Shown here in pieces: positions 54,537 through 62,579 of a DNA stretch of 64,000 nt (its first letter is position 1; each line of letters begins with the position of its first letter). Below the pieces are notes generated by a model. It was not told the DNA's origin, did not search any database, and saw only the letters and a list, made by a program, of their open reading frames with translations. A program made the translations under genes and the position numbers. Source of the DNA: Paenibacillus silvisoli (GTDB taxonomy: Bacteria; Bacillota; Bacilli; Paenibacillales; Paenibacillaceae); the NCBI RefSeq assembly GCF_030866765.1, contig NZ_CP133017.1, positions 1,703,001 to 1,767,000 of the forward strand, given 5' to 3'.

Positions 54537-55040
54537 ATGGTAAGCCGCATCAGAAGGTCGAGACAGCTGCTGGTAGTCCAACTCATTGTCGCGATATTAA
54601 TCATATCGGTAGTCTGGTTAACTTGGCATAACGTCAAAAATCTGCTTCCTGCTGGTGATGACGAGCATGCGCTTGCAGCCGTTAAGTTGTTTTACGCCTA
54701 TGAACAAGCAGGTGACTACGGCAGCTCGTGGGAGTTGTTTCACTCCGATATGCAGAAGCGCTTCAGCAAGGCCGATTACATCCAGAAGCGGGCCCAAGTC
54801 ATGCTAAAGGATTTCGGAGTTTCGGTCTTTGATGTGGAGGTTGGCCGTCCTACGGAAGTCTCGAATTGGCGAATGAGCTCTGATTCGGAGCCGATCGGTG
54901 AGGTTTACGAGGTTGTCGTCAAGCAAATGTTCCAGAGCGAGTACGGCAATTTCGAGCTTGTTCAGCCCTGCTACATGGTGAACGACGCTGGCGAGTGGAA
55001 GCTATTATGGTCGTTTCAAAAGACGAATGAACTAGAATAG
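54537..55040 (+). CDS. Membrane-anchored hypothetical protein
   Basis: A 167-residue protein with one N-terminal helix (about 10-30, LLVVQLIVAILIISVVWLTW) and an outside domain (about 45-165). The domain begins AAVKLFYAYEQAGDYGSSWELFHSDMQKRFSKADYIQKRA and ends EWKLLWSF, a pattern of NTF2-like or DUF4878-type folds. AAGGAGG precedes the ATG. It lies 56 bases after the dehydrogenase-like gene, probably in the same transcript. Function unknown. Confidence 0.75.
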   Translation: MVSRIRRSRQLLVVQLIVAILIISVVWLTWHNVKNLLPAGDDEHALAAVKLFYAYEQAGDYGSSWELFHSDMQKRFSKADYIQKRAQVMLKDFGVSVFDVEVGRPTEVSNWRMSSDSEPIGEVYEVVVKQMFQSEYGNFELVQPCYMVNDAGEWKLLWSFQKTNELE

Positions 55041-55114
55041 CGAATTCGCACAATATAGGACAATACAAATTATAACTGCAAATGACCGATGCTCCGCTGG
55101 AGGTGAGCTAGCAG

Positions 55115-55612
55115 ATGAGCAACATCGTCTATTTGAAGCCGAAGCGGACGGGCCCGATCGTGCTGTACCGGGCGACGGACGGGACGCTAATGGCCGAGAA
55201 GGAAGGGCAGGCGTTTGAGCGAGTGAAGCTGGTCCGCGCGTTCCCGAATTCATTTCCGGACCGGTTCATCTCCGTCCGAACCGAGTTCGGCGAAGAAATT
55301 TATCTCCTTCACGATCTCACGGTTCTCGATGAAAGCAGCCAGTATACGGCGAAGGAAGAGCTGCGCAGATACTACATGGTGCCGACTATTCAGCGGATCA
55401 CGTCCATTCGCAAGCTGACGTCGGAATGGAGCTGGCAGGTCGATACCGACTTTGGCCGGGTGACGATCATGATGGATAATTTGCACGAAAATATCCACGA
55501 AATCGGTGCCGGCAGGTGGATTATTACGGATACCGAAGGCCGACGCTACATGCTGTCGAACGTGGAACGGATGGATGCGGAAAGCCGGCGCTGGTGGAAG
55601 AAAGTGAATTAA
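55115..55612 (+). CDS. DUF1854-like protein
   Basis: A 165-residue soluble protein whose second half (ITSIRKLTSEWSWQVDTDFGRVTIMM, GAGRWIITDTEGRRYMLSNVERMDAESRRWWKK) fits DUF1854. That domain is of unknown role and in other bacteria is found beside ABC exporters. GGAGGTGAG precedes the ATG. A degenerate dyad (AATAC-aaatt-ATAAC) lies at 55062-55076. Confidence 0.75.
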   Translation: MSNIVYLKPKRTGPIVLYRATDGTLMAEKEGQAFERVKLVRAFPNSFPDRFISVRTEFGEEIYLLHDLTVLDESSQYTAKEELRRYYMVPTIQRITSIRKLTSEWSWQVDTDFGRVTIMMDNLHENIHEIGAGRWIITDTEGRRYMLSNVERMDAESRRWWKKVN

Positions 55613-55619
55613 TTTTTTT

Positions 55620-55647
55620 TTGACTACCTTGTTACAGATTGTAACAT
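55620..55647 (+). promoter_or_regulatory. Promoter with EPS-regulon dyad, site 5
   Basis: TTGACT (55620-55625), 16 bases, TAACAT (55642-55647). The dyad GTTAC-agatt-GTAAC (55631-55645) starts 11 bases after the -35 start, exactly as at 53070. It drives the PilZ gene. Confidence 0.72.
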
Positions 55648-55671
55648 TACCCAGAAACGAGGCGCAGCGAC

Positions 55672-56133
55672 ATGAGCGGTGAGTGGAAGGAGCGAGGGCA
55701 TATCCGCATACGGCTTCGGGACGGCGTAGGAGCGGAGATGTCCATTTGTCAAGTTCAAGGCGAGCCGGGGGAACCGGAGGAAATGTCCAAATCATCGCCG
55801 ATTCTGCTGCAAAATATGAGTCCGGGAGGCTTGCAATTTCTCAGCCATCTCCGGCTGCCGGTCAGCGACGGATACATGCTGCAATTCTCCATTACGCTTG
55901 GAGAGTGGCAGTTCGGTCTTCTGGGGCATGTCGTTTGGAGACGGAAAGAGGATAATCATTACATCTATGGCTGCGAGCTGCTTCCGGACGACAGCATTCG
56001 CAAGAGCATCGTATGCGCGCTGCTTGCCAAGCTTCAAACGATGAGCCCGAAGCAGCAGCGGATTCATGAGCTGTACCGGCGCATGACGTACAGGAAAGAA
56101 ACAAGCTATGCACGCCTCGACGTCCGAGGGTGA
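55672..56133 (+). CDS. PilZ-domain protein (c-di-GMP receptor candidate)
   Basis: A 153-residue protein. RGHIRIRL near the N-terminus resembles the arginine motif. It is followed by SPILLQNMSPGGLQFLS (about 40-56, the N-x-S-x-x-G motif) and a beta-barrel ending LGHVVWRRKEDNHYIYGCEL (about 82-101). PilZ domains bind cyclic di-GMP and commonly control EPS production and motility. Its own promoter carries the dyad found at the EPS genes. It is monocistronic and followed by a strong terminator. Confidence 0.83.
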   Translation: MSGEWKERGHIRIRLRDGVGAEMSICQVQGEPGEPEEMSKSSPILLQNMSPGGLQFLSHLRLPVSDGYMLQFSITLGEWQFGLLGHVVWRRKEDNHYIYGCELLPDDSIRKSIVCALLAKLQTMSPKQQRIHELYRRMTYRKETSYARLDVRG

Positions 56134-56148
56134 GTAAGATAACGGGGA

Positions 56149-56197
56149 ACCGGGTAATGAGGGATATGTGCCTCATTACCCGGTCTTATTTTTTTTG
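56149..56197 (+). terminator. Terminator after the PilZ gene
   Basis: ACCGGGTAATGAGG/CCTCATTACCCGGT with an eight-base loop, then CTTATTTTTTTT. Confidence 0.92.
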
Positions 56198-56263
56198 TCC
56201 ACAATTGTAAACGCATACACGACAAAATGCGTACTCGTTCGCATTTTTCCGGCTTATTCTGTA

Positions 56264-56313
56264 TTGACAGCTAGCGAGATTTGTCATATTCTAAACTTGA
56301 TACGAAACGTAAC
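56264..56313 (+). promoter_or_regulatory. Promoter with EPS-regulon dyad, site 6
   Basis: TTGACA (56264-56269), 17 bases, TATTCT (56287-56292). The dyad GATAC-gaaac-GTAAC (56299-56313) covers the expected transcription start. A leader of about 85 bases precedes the small Cys-rich gene. Confidence 0.72.
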
Positions 56314-56386
56314 ATAATTTGCGCCAGTGCTACATATAGTATATCGAATCGGGTCATAGTTTGGTTAAACGAAGGAGCGGTTTATC

Positions 56387-56644
56387 GTGATGGATAAGGA
56401 ACGGTTTTACTGTGTATGCTGCGGCAGTACGATGGAGAGCTTGGAAGCGGAAGTGGTGTTTCTGACGGGATTTTACAAGGTGATTCATCCGCTCGGCTGC
56501 TGCAAGGTTTGTTATAAGCAATCGCAAGCGGAGCTGCCGCAGCAGGATGACGTCAATTCGGAAGTCTGTACTGGACTGGATTTGGCGGATGATCTTAATT
56601 TTACGATGCCTTACAACCCGGAACAGCAGTACATTTTCAGCTAG
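56387..56644 (+). CDS. Small Cys-rich, zinc-ribbon-like protein
   Basis: An 85-residue protein with CVCCG near residue 9 and CCKVCYK near residue 38, spaced like a treble-clef or zinc ribbon of the C-x-x-C...C-x-x-C kind. An acidic C-terminal half follows (DDVNSEVCTGLDLADDLNF). No family is recognised. The GTG at 56387 follows AAGGAG at nine bases; the adjacent ATG is possible. Its promoter shares the operator of the EPS genes, so it may be a regulator or partner protein within that set. Confidence 0.75.
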   Translation: MMDKERFYCVCCGSTMESLEAEVVFLTGFYKVIHPLGCCKVCYKQSQAELPQQDDVNSEVCTGLDLADDLNFTMPYNPEQQYIFS

Positions 56645-56745
56645 CTTTGCCGATCTGCGGCGTAAACTTCCAATCCCTTCCTCTCTTCGGTATACTGGTG
56701 AAGATGCGAAGCTTGAATGAACGCCATTCGGCTTCCGTTAGCAGT

Positions 56746-56785
56746 GAGAGTTTGACTCCGTCAAACTCCCTATTACAGGGGGGAT
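56746..56785 (+). ncRNA. Twin 5' leader element, copy A (before the ABC ATPase gene)
   Basis: A 40-nt element 36/40 identical to 59212-59251 on the other strand. A first hairpin pairs GAGTTTGA with TCAAACTC. Then CCCT can pair with the AGGG of the ribosome binding site, hiding it. The element ends five bases before the ATG region of the ATPase gene. It matches no riboswitch class I know. Confidence 0.6.
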
Positions 56786-56789
56786 ACAT

Positions 56790-57719
56790 ATGATCGATCG
56801 TTCCGATCAGCAGCCGATCGTTCGGCTGCAGCAAGTAACGAAAGTCATAGGAAGGCGCACGATTATCGACGATCTTACGTTGGATTTGCCACGTGCGGAA
56901 GTGTTTGGCTTCCTAGGGCCGAACGGATCGGGGAAGACGACGACGATTCGGATGATGGTCGGTTTAATGAAGCTGACCAAAGGCGATGTCATCATCGAAG
57001 GGCACAGCATTCGTAACGACTACGAAAATGCGATCAAACATGTCGGGGCCATAGTCGAGAACCCGGAAATGTACAAATATTTGACCGGCTTTCAAAATTT
57101 GCTTCATTATTCCCGGATGGTGACTGGCATTACGAAGCAGCGCATCGACGAGGTGGTCGAGCTCGTCGGGTTGAAGAGCCGGATTCACGACAAAGTCAGA
57201 ACGTATTCGCTCGGCATGCGCCAGCGTCTTGGCGTGGCGCAAGCGATTATGCATAAACCGACGCTGCTTATTCTGGACGAGCCTACGAACGGGCTTGACC
57301 CGGCGGGCATCCGCGAGCTGCGCGACTATTTGCGAAAGCTGGCGAAGGAGGAAGGCATCACCGTTTTCGTCTCGAGCCATTTGCTGAGCGAAATGGAGCT
57401 GATGTGCGACCGCGTCGCCATTATTCAGGCGGGCAAGCTCATCGACGTGCGCGGCATCCGGCCAGGAGCGCCGCTTGCGGATGAAGCAAGCCAGGTGCTC
57501 TTCGAGGTCGACCGTCCGGACGAAGCGGTACGGCTGCTGGCCGAACACGGCGCTTCCCGCGAAAACGATGCGGCTCTTGTACGGGCTGACAGGGAGACGG
57601 TCGCGCGGTTGAACGCATCGCTTGTCGAAGCGGGCATCAAAGTGTACGGCATCCGCGTCCTGAACAAATCCTTGGAAGATCAGTTCCTGGAAATGACGGG
57701 AGGTGAGCAGGTTGTTTGA
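56790..57719 (+). CDS. ABC transporter ATP-binding protein
   Basis: A 309-residue ATPase. Walker A is in FLGPNGSGKTTTIRMM (about 43-58), the signature in YSLGMRQRLGVAQA (about 138-151) and Walker B in LLILDEPTNGLDPAG (about 159-173). The H-loop is VFVSSHLLSEM. A C-terminal extension (about 230-309) is typical of ABC-2 exporters such as the bacitracin-type and BcrA group. It works with the permease encoded next. The cargo is unknown. The leader element at 56746 may control its translation. Confidence 0.93.
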   Translation: MIDRSDQQPIVRLQQVTKVIGRRTIIDDLTLDLPRAEVFGFLGPNGSGKTTTIRMMVGLMKLTKGDVIIEGHSIRNDYENAIKHVGAIVENPEMYKYLTGFQNLLHYSRMVTGITKQRIDEVVELVGLKSRIHDKVRTYSLGMRQRLGVAQAIMHKPTLLILDEPTNGLDPAGIRELRDYLRKLAKEEGITVFVSSHLLSEMELMCDRVAIIQAGKLIDVRGIRPGAPLADEASQVLFEVDRPDEAVRLLAEHGASRENDAALVRADRETVARLNASLVEAGIKVYGIRVLNKSLEDQFLEMTGGEQVV

Positions 57720-58503
57720 TTTCCTGCAGCTCGTACGCAACGAGAATATGAAGATTTACCGCCGGATCGGCACTTGGATTATGCTCGGCATTATTTTGCT
57801 GATCGTCATCGTCGTCAGCCTGCTGACCAAATGGTTCTCCGAGCACGACACGATGTGGACGGTCATGAACGGCATCGAGCAGTTCTCGTATTACCTGATT
57901 ACGATCTTCACGGTCGTCGTTTCGGCGGAGTCCGTGGCCGGCGAGTTTTCATCGGGCACGATCAAGCTGCTGCTCATCCGCCCATGGAGCCGCTCGAAAA
58001 TATTGCTCTCCAAATACATATCGCTGCTGATGTTTGCGCTGACGCTGACGCTTGTCATGTTCGTGTCGTCTTACGTGCTGAACCTGATCCTGTTCGGCTA
58101 TAACGGCAGCGCGACGGCTAGCGAAGCGTTCAAGGTGCTGAACAGCGCCCATCCGCTGCTGTATATGATTCAAGTCTACTTGCTGGATTACATCGGGCTC
58201 ATTATGATCGTTACGTTCGCTTTCATGCTCTCGACGATTTTCCGGAGCGGGGGACTGGCGATCGGGCTGTCGATGTTCATTTACTTCTTCGGGCTGATCG
58301 CAAGCGGGCTGCTTGCCGCGCTTAACTATAAATGGGTCGAGTATTTGCTCTTCCTGCATCTCGATCTGAAGCAGTATCTGCAAAGCTCGGTGATTACGCA
58401 TGGCATGACGCTAGGCTTCTCCTTGGCGGTGCTGGCCGGTTACTATATCGTGTTCGTTGCGGTGACGTGGCTGATCTTTAATAAACGGGATGTAGCGACA
58501 TAG
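57712..58503 (+). CDS. ABC-2 type transporter permease
   Basis: A 263-residue membrane protein with six helices (about 18-38, 58-80, 103-127, 150-172, 180-205, 235-257) and the pattern VAGEFSSGTIKLLLIRPWSRSKILLSKY of ABC-2 permeases (YhaP/NatB/BcrB-like). The TTG at 57712 is preferred because GGGAGG lies eight bases upstream, within the end of the ATPase gene; an in-frame GTG at 57703 sits inside that box. It ends in a terminator. Confidence 0.9.
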   Translation: MFDFLQLVRNENMKIYRRIGTWIMLGIILLIVIVVSLLTKWFSEHDTMWTVMNGIEQFSYYLITIFTVVVSAESVAGEFSSGTIKLLLIRPWSRSKILLSKYISLLMFALTLTLVMFVSSYVLNLILFGYNGSATASEAFKVLNSAHPLLYMIQVYLLDYIGLIMIVTFAFMLSTIFRSGGLAIGLSMFIYFFGLIASGLLAALNYKWVEYLLFLHLDLKQYLQSSVITHGMTLGFSLAVLAGYYIVFVAVTWLIFNKRDVAT

Positions 58504-58519
58504 AGGAATATGCAGAAAT

Positions 58520-58556
58520 GGCGTGCAAATTGGCTATCAATTTGTACGCCTTTTTT
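58520..58556 (+). terminator. Terminator of the ABC exporter operon
   Basis: GGCGTGCAAATTG/CAATTTGTACGCC (one G-U pair), loop GCTAT, then TTTTTT. Confidence 0.9.
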
Positions 58557-58587
58557 ATGAGGAAGCGGGGGGAGTATAACAAGTTTA

Positions 58588-58613
58588 AAAAGGCACCTGT
58601 AAAGGTGCCTTTT
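58588..58613. terminator. Second hairpin, bidirectional
   Basis: AAAAGGCACCT/AGGTGCCTTTT lies between the convergent exporter and bactofilin genes. It can serve the bactofilin transcript on the minus strand. Confidence 0.8.
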
Positions 58614-58715
58614 GAATGTTGTACTCATCGTATTAAACACTTTTTGGAACATAAGTTGCACTTTATACAACATCTTCACTTACTCCGAGGTGGAGGGGGG
58701 CTATGTGTTAAGCAT

Positions 58716-59204
58716 TCAACCTGCCTGGCGCGCCTTCTCCTTGGCCGCCGCGGCCACGCCCGTTGAAGCCGCCGGCGCATCCTTCGCCTGCAGCGGCAGC
58801 TGCGACTGCCCGGCCGCCGGTTCGGCGCTATCCTGCAGCTGGCGCGTCCGCGGCTCGGCGGCGCGCTCCATCCGGCAGCTGCCGTTGTAGATGGCCCCGT
58901 CCTGGATGAGCATCGCATGCGCCAGCACGTTGCCGTGCAGCTGGCCGGAGGCGGTAATGGTCATTTTGCCCTTGACCACGATATCACCGTAAACCCGACC
59001 CGAAATCGTCAGGTCGCGCGCGATAATGCCGCACCTCGCCACGCCATATTCCCCGATAATGACGTCGCCCTTGCAGTCGATGTCGCCCCGGAATTCGCCC
59101 TCGATCCGGATGCCGTTCTCGCTGACCAGCTTCCCCTCTACATGCGTGCCTAGCCCGATTACCGTTTCGGCTGAAACGGTTCGTTTGGACTCCTTGAACA
59201 TCGC
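58716..59204 (-). CDS. Bactofilin (polymer-forming cytoskeletal protein)
   Basis: A 162-residue bactofilin (PF04519). A short N-terminal tail (MFKESKRTVSAET) is followed by a right-handed beta-helix core at about 15-110 with repeats such as GLGTHVEGKLVSENGIRIEGEFRGDIDCKGDVIIGEYGVARCGIIARDLTISGRVYGDI. An Ala/Gln-rich tail follows. It self-assembles into filaments without a cofactor and acts as a scaffold for wall or polymer enzymes. The ATG at 59204 gives the usual family start; an ATG at 59213 abuts the AGAAGGG box. The twin leader element lies just upstream. Confidence 0.9.
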   Translation of the reverse strand, partial: AMFKESKRTVSAETVIGLGTHVEGKLVSENGIRIEGEFRGDIDCKGDVIIGEYGVARCGIIARDLTISGRVYGDIVVKGKMTITASGQLHGNVLAHAMLIQDGAIYNGSCRMERAAEPRTRQLQDSAEPAAGQSQLPLQAKDAPAASTGVAAAAKEKARQAG

Positions 59205-59211
59205 TCCGATC

Positions 59212-59251
59212 ATCCCTTCTGTAATAGGGAGTTTGACGTAGCCAAACTCTC
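59212..59251 (-). ncRNA. Twin 5' leader element, copy B (before the bactofilin gene)
   Basis: The same 40-nt element as 56746-56785, on the minus strand and in the same place relative to the gene. The stem GAGTTTG/CAAACTC and the CCCT/AGGG pairing are both kept. The two-base GG-to-AA change falls in unpaired bases before the G run. Confidence 0.6.
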
Positions 59252-59407
59252 TCCGTTTTACGCGGAAAGGTCATATCCTATTTTATTCTTAGAAGCTTTA
59301 AAACATGCCAAATCGCCATGTATACCTGCTAGGAGGGGGGTGAAAGCTAGTTCTAGACTTTCGAAAGGCGCGAGGCGCGTCTGCCGGAGGATTTGGGGAG
59401 GATGCAC

Positions 59408-60844
59408 ATGGTTTGGGTACTTATCGCGCTGTTCGTTTTTATTTTTCAAATCGCTACGATTCTCGCGCTGGAATTCCGTCATCCGGCCAAAACGGTCGCC
59501 TGGCTGCTGATCATGTTCGGGCTGCCTGTCATCGGGTTTGTCATGTATTATTTTCTCGCGAAGGACTACCGGAGACGGCGTCATTATCGGCAAAATGGCA
59601 ATTTAAGCGCGGATGCCGACATGCTGAACGCATTGCAACGCTGCAAGCACGCGAGCCGCTCGGAGGACGTGAATGGCCGCCGCTCGTTCGTTGGTCAGGA
59701 ACGGTTCTTTCGCATGCTTCAGCGGCAGGCGGAGTCGCCGATCACGTGTCAGAATGAAACGGAAGTGCTGACAAACGGCGAGGCAACCTATGATTCGATT
59801 TTCCGGGCGATCGGCGAGGCGCGTCATCATGTGCATGTGGAGTTTTACACGATACGGGACGACGGCGCGGGGCGGCGGCTAAAGGAAGCGCTGCTGCAGA
59901 AAGCAAGGGAAGGCGTGAAGGTCAGAGTCATCGTGGACGGGATCGGCAGCGTGGAGCTGAGCAAGTCCTACGTGCAGGAGCTGAAGCAGGCCGGCGTGGA
60001 CGTGCAATGCTTCCTGCAGCCGAGGATCGCGTTCTTCGAGAAACGGATGAATTTCCGGAATCATCGCAAAATCGTCGTCGTCGACGGGCTGATCGGCTTC
60101 GTGGGCGGAATCAACATCGGCGACGAGTATCTCGGCGGAAACCCGAAGCTCGGTTTTTGGCGGGATACGCATTTGCGGCTGGAGGGAGATGCGGTTTATT
60201 ATCTTCAGCAGGTCTTCATGCAGGATTGGTGGTACACGGCTAAAGAAAAGCTTAACGGAGCGGCTTATTGGCCGGAGCATCGGTGCACGGGGGGCGAGCG
60301 GGTTCAAATCGTGCACAGCGGTCCCGGCGGCGGCAAAGAGGACGCCATTCTCGAGGTTGTTTATGCGGCAGTGGCGGCCGCGCAAACGCGCATCTATATA
60401 GAAACGCCGTATTTTATCCCCGATACGGGCTTGGCGGCGGCGCTTCGGACGGCGGCGCTGAGCGGCGTGGACGTGCGGATTATCATTCCGTTTGTGCCGG
60501 ATACAAAGCTGGTGCTTGGCGCGACGTTATCGTACGCCGAGGATATGCTGGCCGCGGGCGTCCGCGTTTTCCGGTATCGCAAAGGCTTTATGCATGCCAA
60601 AACCATGATCGTCGATCGGCTCATGGCGTCGGTCGGGTCGGCGAATATGGATATGCGCAGCTTCCACAGCAATTTCGAAATCAATGCGCTGCTGTTCGAC
60701 GAGAAAGGGATCGAGCGGTTAGAGGCGGATTTTATGAAGGATATGGAGGACAGCAGCGAGGTCATGCTGGCTCAGTTCCGGAAGCGTCCGCTTCGGCAAA
60801 AGGCCGGGGAGGCTGTCGCGCGCATGCTCTCGCCGCTGTTGTAG
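59408..60844 (+). CDS. cls: Cardiolipin synthase
   Basis: A 478-residue phospholipase-D-type enzyme joining two phosphatidylglycerols to cardiolipin and glycerol. Two N-terminal membrane helices (about 2-22 and 32-52) are followed by HKD motif 1 in NHRKIVVVDGLIGFVGGINIGDEY (about 218-241) and HKD motif 2 in MHAKTMIVDRLMASVGSANMD (about 396-416). The ATG at 59408 follows GGGGAGG. It is convergent with the FAD oxidoreductase gene, nine bases apart. Confidence 0.95.
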   Translation: MVWVLIALFVFIFQIATILALEFRHPAKTVAWLLIMFGLPVIGFVMYYFLAKDYRRRRHYRQNGNLSADADMLNALQRCKHASRSEDVNGRRSFVGQERFFRMLQRQAESPITCQNETEVLTNGEATYDSIFRAIGEARHHVHVEFYTIRDDGAGRRLKEALLQKAREGVKVRVIVDGIGSVELSKSYVQELKQAGVDVQCFLQPRIAFFEKRMNFRNHRKIVVVDGLIGFVGGINIGDEYLGGNPKLGFWRDTHLRLEGDAVYYLQQVFMQDWWYTAKEKLNGAAYWPEHRCTGGERVQIVHSGPGGGKEDAILEVVYAAVAAAQTRIYIETPYFIPDTGLAAALRTAALSGVDVRIIIPFVPDTKLVLGATLSYAEDMLAAGVRVFRYRKGFMHAKTMIVDRLMASVGSANMDMRSFHSNFEINALLFDEKGIERLEADFMKDMEDSSEVMLAQFRKRPLRQKAGEAVARMLSPLL

Positions 60845-60852
60845 GTAGAGCG

Positions 60853-62091
60853 TTAAATCGGCTGCAGGGACGGACGGTCCAGCGCAACGATCCGGGAGAG
60901 CGGATGCTCGCGCTGCGCGATGAGCGCCAGGAGTATGTCCGCTCCCATCATGCTGTAGACCGTGCCGTTACCGCCGTAGACAAGGCAGTAATAAACGCCC
61001 GGCCAGCTGGGATCAGCCCCGATGAAGGGCAAATTGTCCCGCGAAGCGCCGAAGGTCGCGTTCCATTCGTATTCGACCGGGGCATCGAAGGAAGGATACA
61101 ACGAACGTACGATGCGGTGCAGCTGCTCGCTATACTTCTGCGCGGCTTCTTCTTTTAAGAGCCGGTTTGATTCCTCGTCGCCGCCACCGGCAATGACTCT
61201 GCCATCCTCGGTGATGCGCATATAGAAATACGGCCGGGCCGTTTCCCAGAAAAAATAATCGGCATACGCCTTTAGCTTCGGCTCATGCAGCTGCGGCTCC
61301 GTCACAATGGCATAGGTACGGTTCATCGTGGACCGGATCAGTTGGCTGCGCAGCTCCTCGCGTTCATAGCCGATGGCGTAGATTACGTGCTTGGCGCGTA
61401 TGGACGGGCCCGCTGATGTGTGCAGCACATGGGTGCCATCGCCATCGGTTTCGTGGCTCGAAATGTCCGTCTGTTCATGGACGACAAGCTGATGACGGCT
61501 TGCGGCTGCATCGACGATCGCATGGACGAACCGGAACGGATTAAGCGCGGCGTCGCCATGCGTGACGATCGCGCCGCCCGGCTTGCGGAGCGGAAAATGA
61601 TCGGCGATGGCTGGGGCATCCCAATACTCGACATCGAAGCCATGGCGTTTCAGCGTCTCGTATTCGCGGCGCAGCTTCGGCGCTTCCTGCTCCGTGCTCG
61701 CATAGTAGAGGCTCTTTTTAGGCTGGAAGCCGACCTCGGTCCCGAGCTCATCCGTGATTTGCCCGATTTGCCGGATCGCGTCCCTGCAGCCTTTATAGAA
61801 GCTGACCGCATCCCGTTCCCCGATTTGGTCGATCAAGTCGCACAGCATAATATCGTTGCAAAACTGCAGCAGCCCCGTATTCGCCATCGTACTGGCCGCA
61901 GCGATTTCGCCCCGGTCAAGCAGGACGGTGCGCAGGCCCGTTTTGGCCAGCATGTAGGCGCAGATCGACCCGGAAATTCCGCTTCCGATGATGGCGACAT
62001 CCGCCTCCATAGCTTGTCCCAGCGGAGGGTAAGTGTTCGTGTGCTTGAGCGTGGAAGGCCAGTACAGATGGCCTTTGTGTACTATTTTCAT
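60853..62091 (-). CDS. FAD-dependent oxidoreductase (glycine/D-amino-acid oxidase family)
   Basis: A 412-residue flavoenzyme of the DAO family. The dinucleotide fold is ADVAIIGSGISGSICAYMLAKTGLRTVLLDRGEIAAASTMANTGLLQ (about 30-76). The middle substrate domain is followed by the C-terminal FAD contact FGASRDNLPFIGADPSWPGVYYCLVYGGNGT. Relatives oxidise glycine, sarcosine or other secondary amines. The N-terminal 28 residues (HKGHLYWPSTLKHTNTYP) are usual in the Firmicute subgroup. The ATG at 62091 follows GGTGGAGG; the open frame before it is spurious. Confidence 0.88.
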   Translation of the reverse strand: MKIVHKGHLYWPSTLKHTNTYPPLGQAMEADVAIIGSGISGSICAYMLAKTGLRTVLLDRGEIAAASTMANTGLLQFCNDIMLCDLIDQIGERDAVSFYKGCRDAIRQIGQITDELGTEVGFQPKKSLYYASTEQEAPKLRREYETLKRHGFDVEYWDAPAIADHFPLRKPGGAIVTHGDAALNPFRFVHAIVDAAASRHQLVVHEQTDISSHETDGDGTHVLHTSAGPSIRAKHVIYAIGYEREELRSQLIRSTMNRTYAIVTEPQLHEPKLKAYADYFFWETARPYFYMRITEDGRVIAGGGDEESNRLLKEEAAQKYSEQLHRIVRSLYPSFDAPVEYEWNATFGASRDNLPFIGADPSWPGVYYCLVYGGNGTVYSMMGADILLALIAQREHPLSRIVALDRPSLQPI

Positions 62092-62135
62092 CAATATCCA
62101 ACCTCCACCTGCTACTATGCCCAAATCCGCGCAAT

Positions 62136-62171
62136 AAAAAAAGAGGCCCGGCGCGCCGCGCGCCGACCTCT
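62136..62171 (-). terminator. Terminator after the 59-residue gene
   Basis: On the minus strand AGAGGTCGGCGCG pairs (with a bulge) with CGCGCCGGGCCTCT, then TTTTTTT. It separates the small gene from the oxidoreductase gene downstream. Confidence 0.8.
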
Positions 62172-62192
62172 CTTTCGTTTGTAAATGAAACC

Positions 62193-62372
62193 CTAATCCT
62201 GTACCGGATCGGGAATAAGTCCTTCTTCGAGCAGCTGGGTGTTCGTCTTCATATGCTTCATATCGTGGCCGAGTCGTTTCATGTCTTGGTAGTCCTGCAC
62301 CATCGTGCCGTTTTCGGCATATACGAGCGGTTTGCTCTTGCTTCCCGCTTGCCCGCAGATTGCGTTTTCCAT
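62193..62372 (-). CDS. Small 59-residue protein
   Basis: A frame starting MENAICGQAGSKSK and ending LLEEGLIPDPVQD, with AAAGGAG nine bases before the ATG and a strong terminator behind. The middle (QDYQDMKRLGHDMKHMKT) is a charged, probably helical stretch rich in Met and His. Ideal ribosome binding site, good spacing and its own terminator make it a convincing gene. I recognise no family; related short proteins may be common in Paenibacillus, but I cannot check. Confidence 0.75.
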   Translation of the reverse strand: MENAICGQAGSKSKPLVYAENGTMVQDYQDMKRLGHDMKHMKTNTQLLEEGLIPDPVQD

Positions 62373-62579
62373 GATCGATCGCTCCTTTGGTATACTGGAA
62401 TAAGCGCAGCTTCATGTATACTTGACCTCTTATACCCCGCTGCAGAAAAGGTTGAATCGTGAAACCGAAGCGATTGCTTAAGAATAGGCTGATAGGGAAT
62501 GAGGGAATGTAGGGAGAACGGCGGTTGCGGCATGGAAGGACATTCGTTTGAAAATGACAACAGGGAGCAGGATCGGGAT

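Noticed and set aside
56746-56785. preQ1 or other small known riboswitch
   Set aside because: A short hairpin plus a hidden ribosome binding site is similar in size, but the A-rich tail and conserved loop of preQ1-I are absent; kept as an unassigned leader.
56746-59251. Insertion sequence or composite element bounded by the inverted 40-bp repeats
   Set aside because: The repeats are inverted and 2.4 kb apart, but no transposase lies between and each copy sits precisely at a ribosome binding site; no target duplication was noticed.
62092-62415. N-terminal extension of the FAD oxidoreductase
   Set aside because: The extra 108 codons run through a terminator and the 59-residue gene; the ATG at 62091 has GGTGGAGG and starts the usual family N-terminus.
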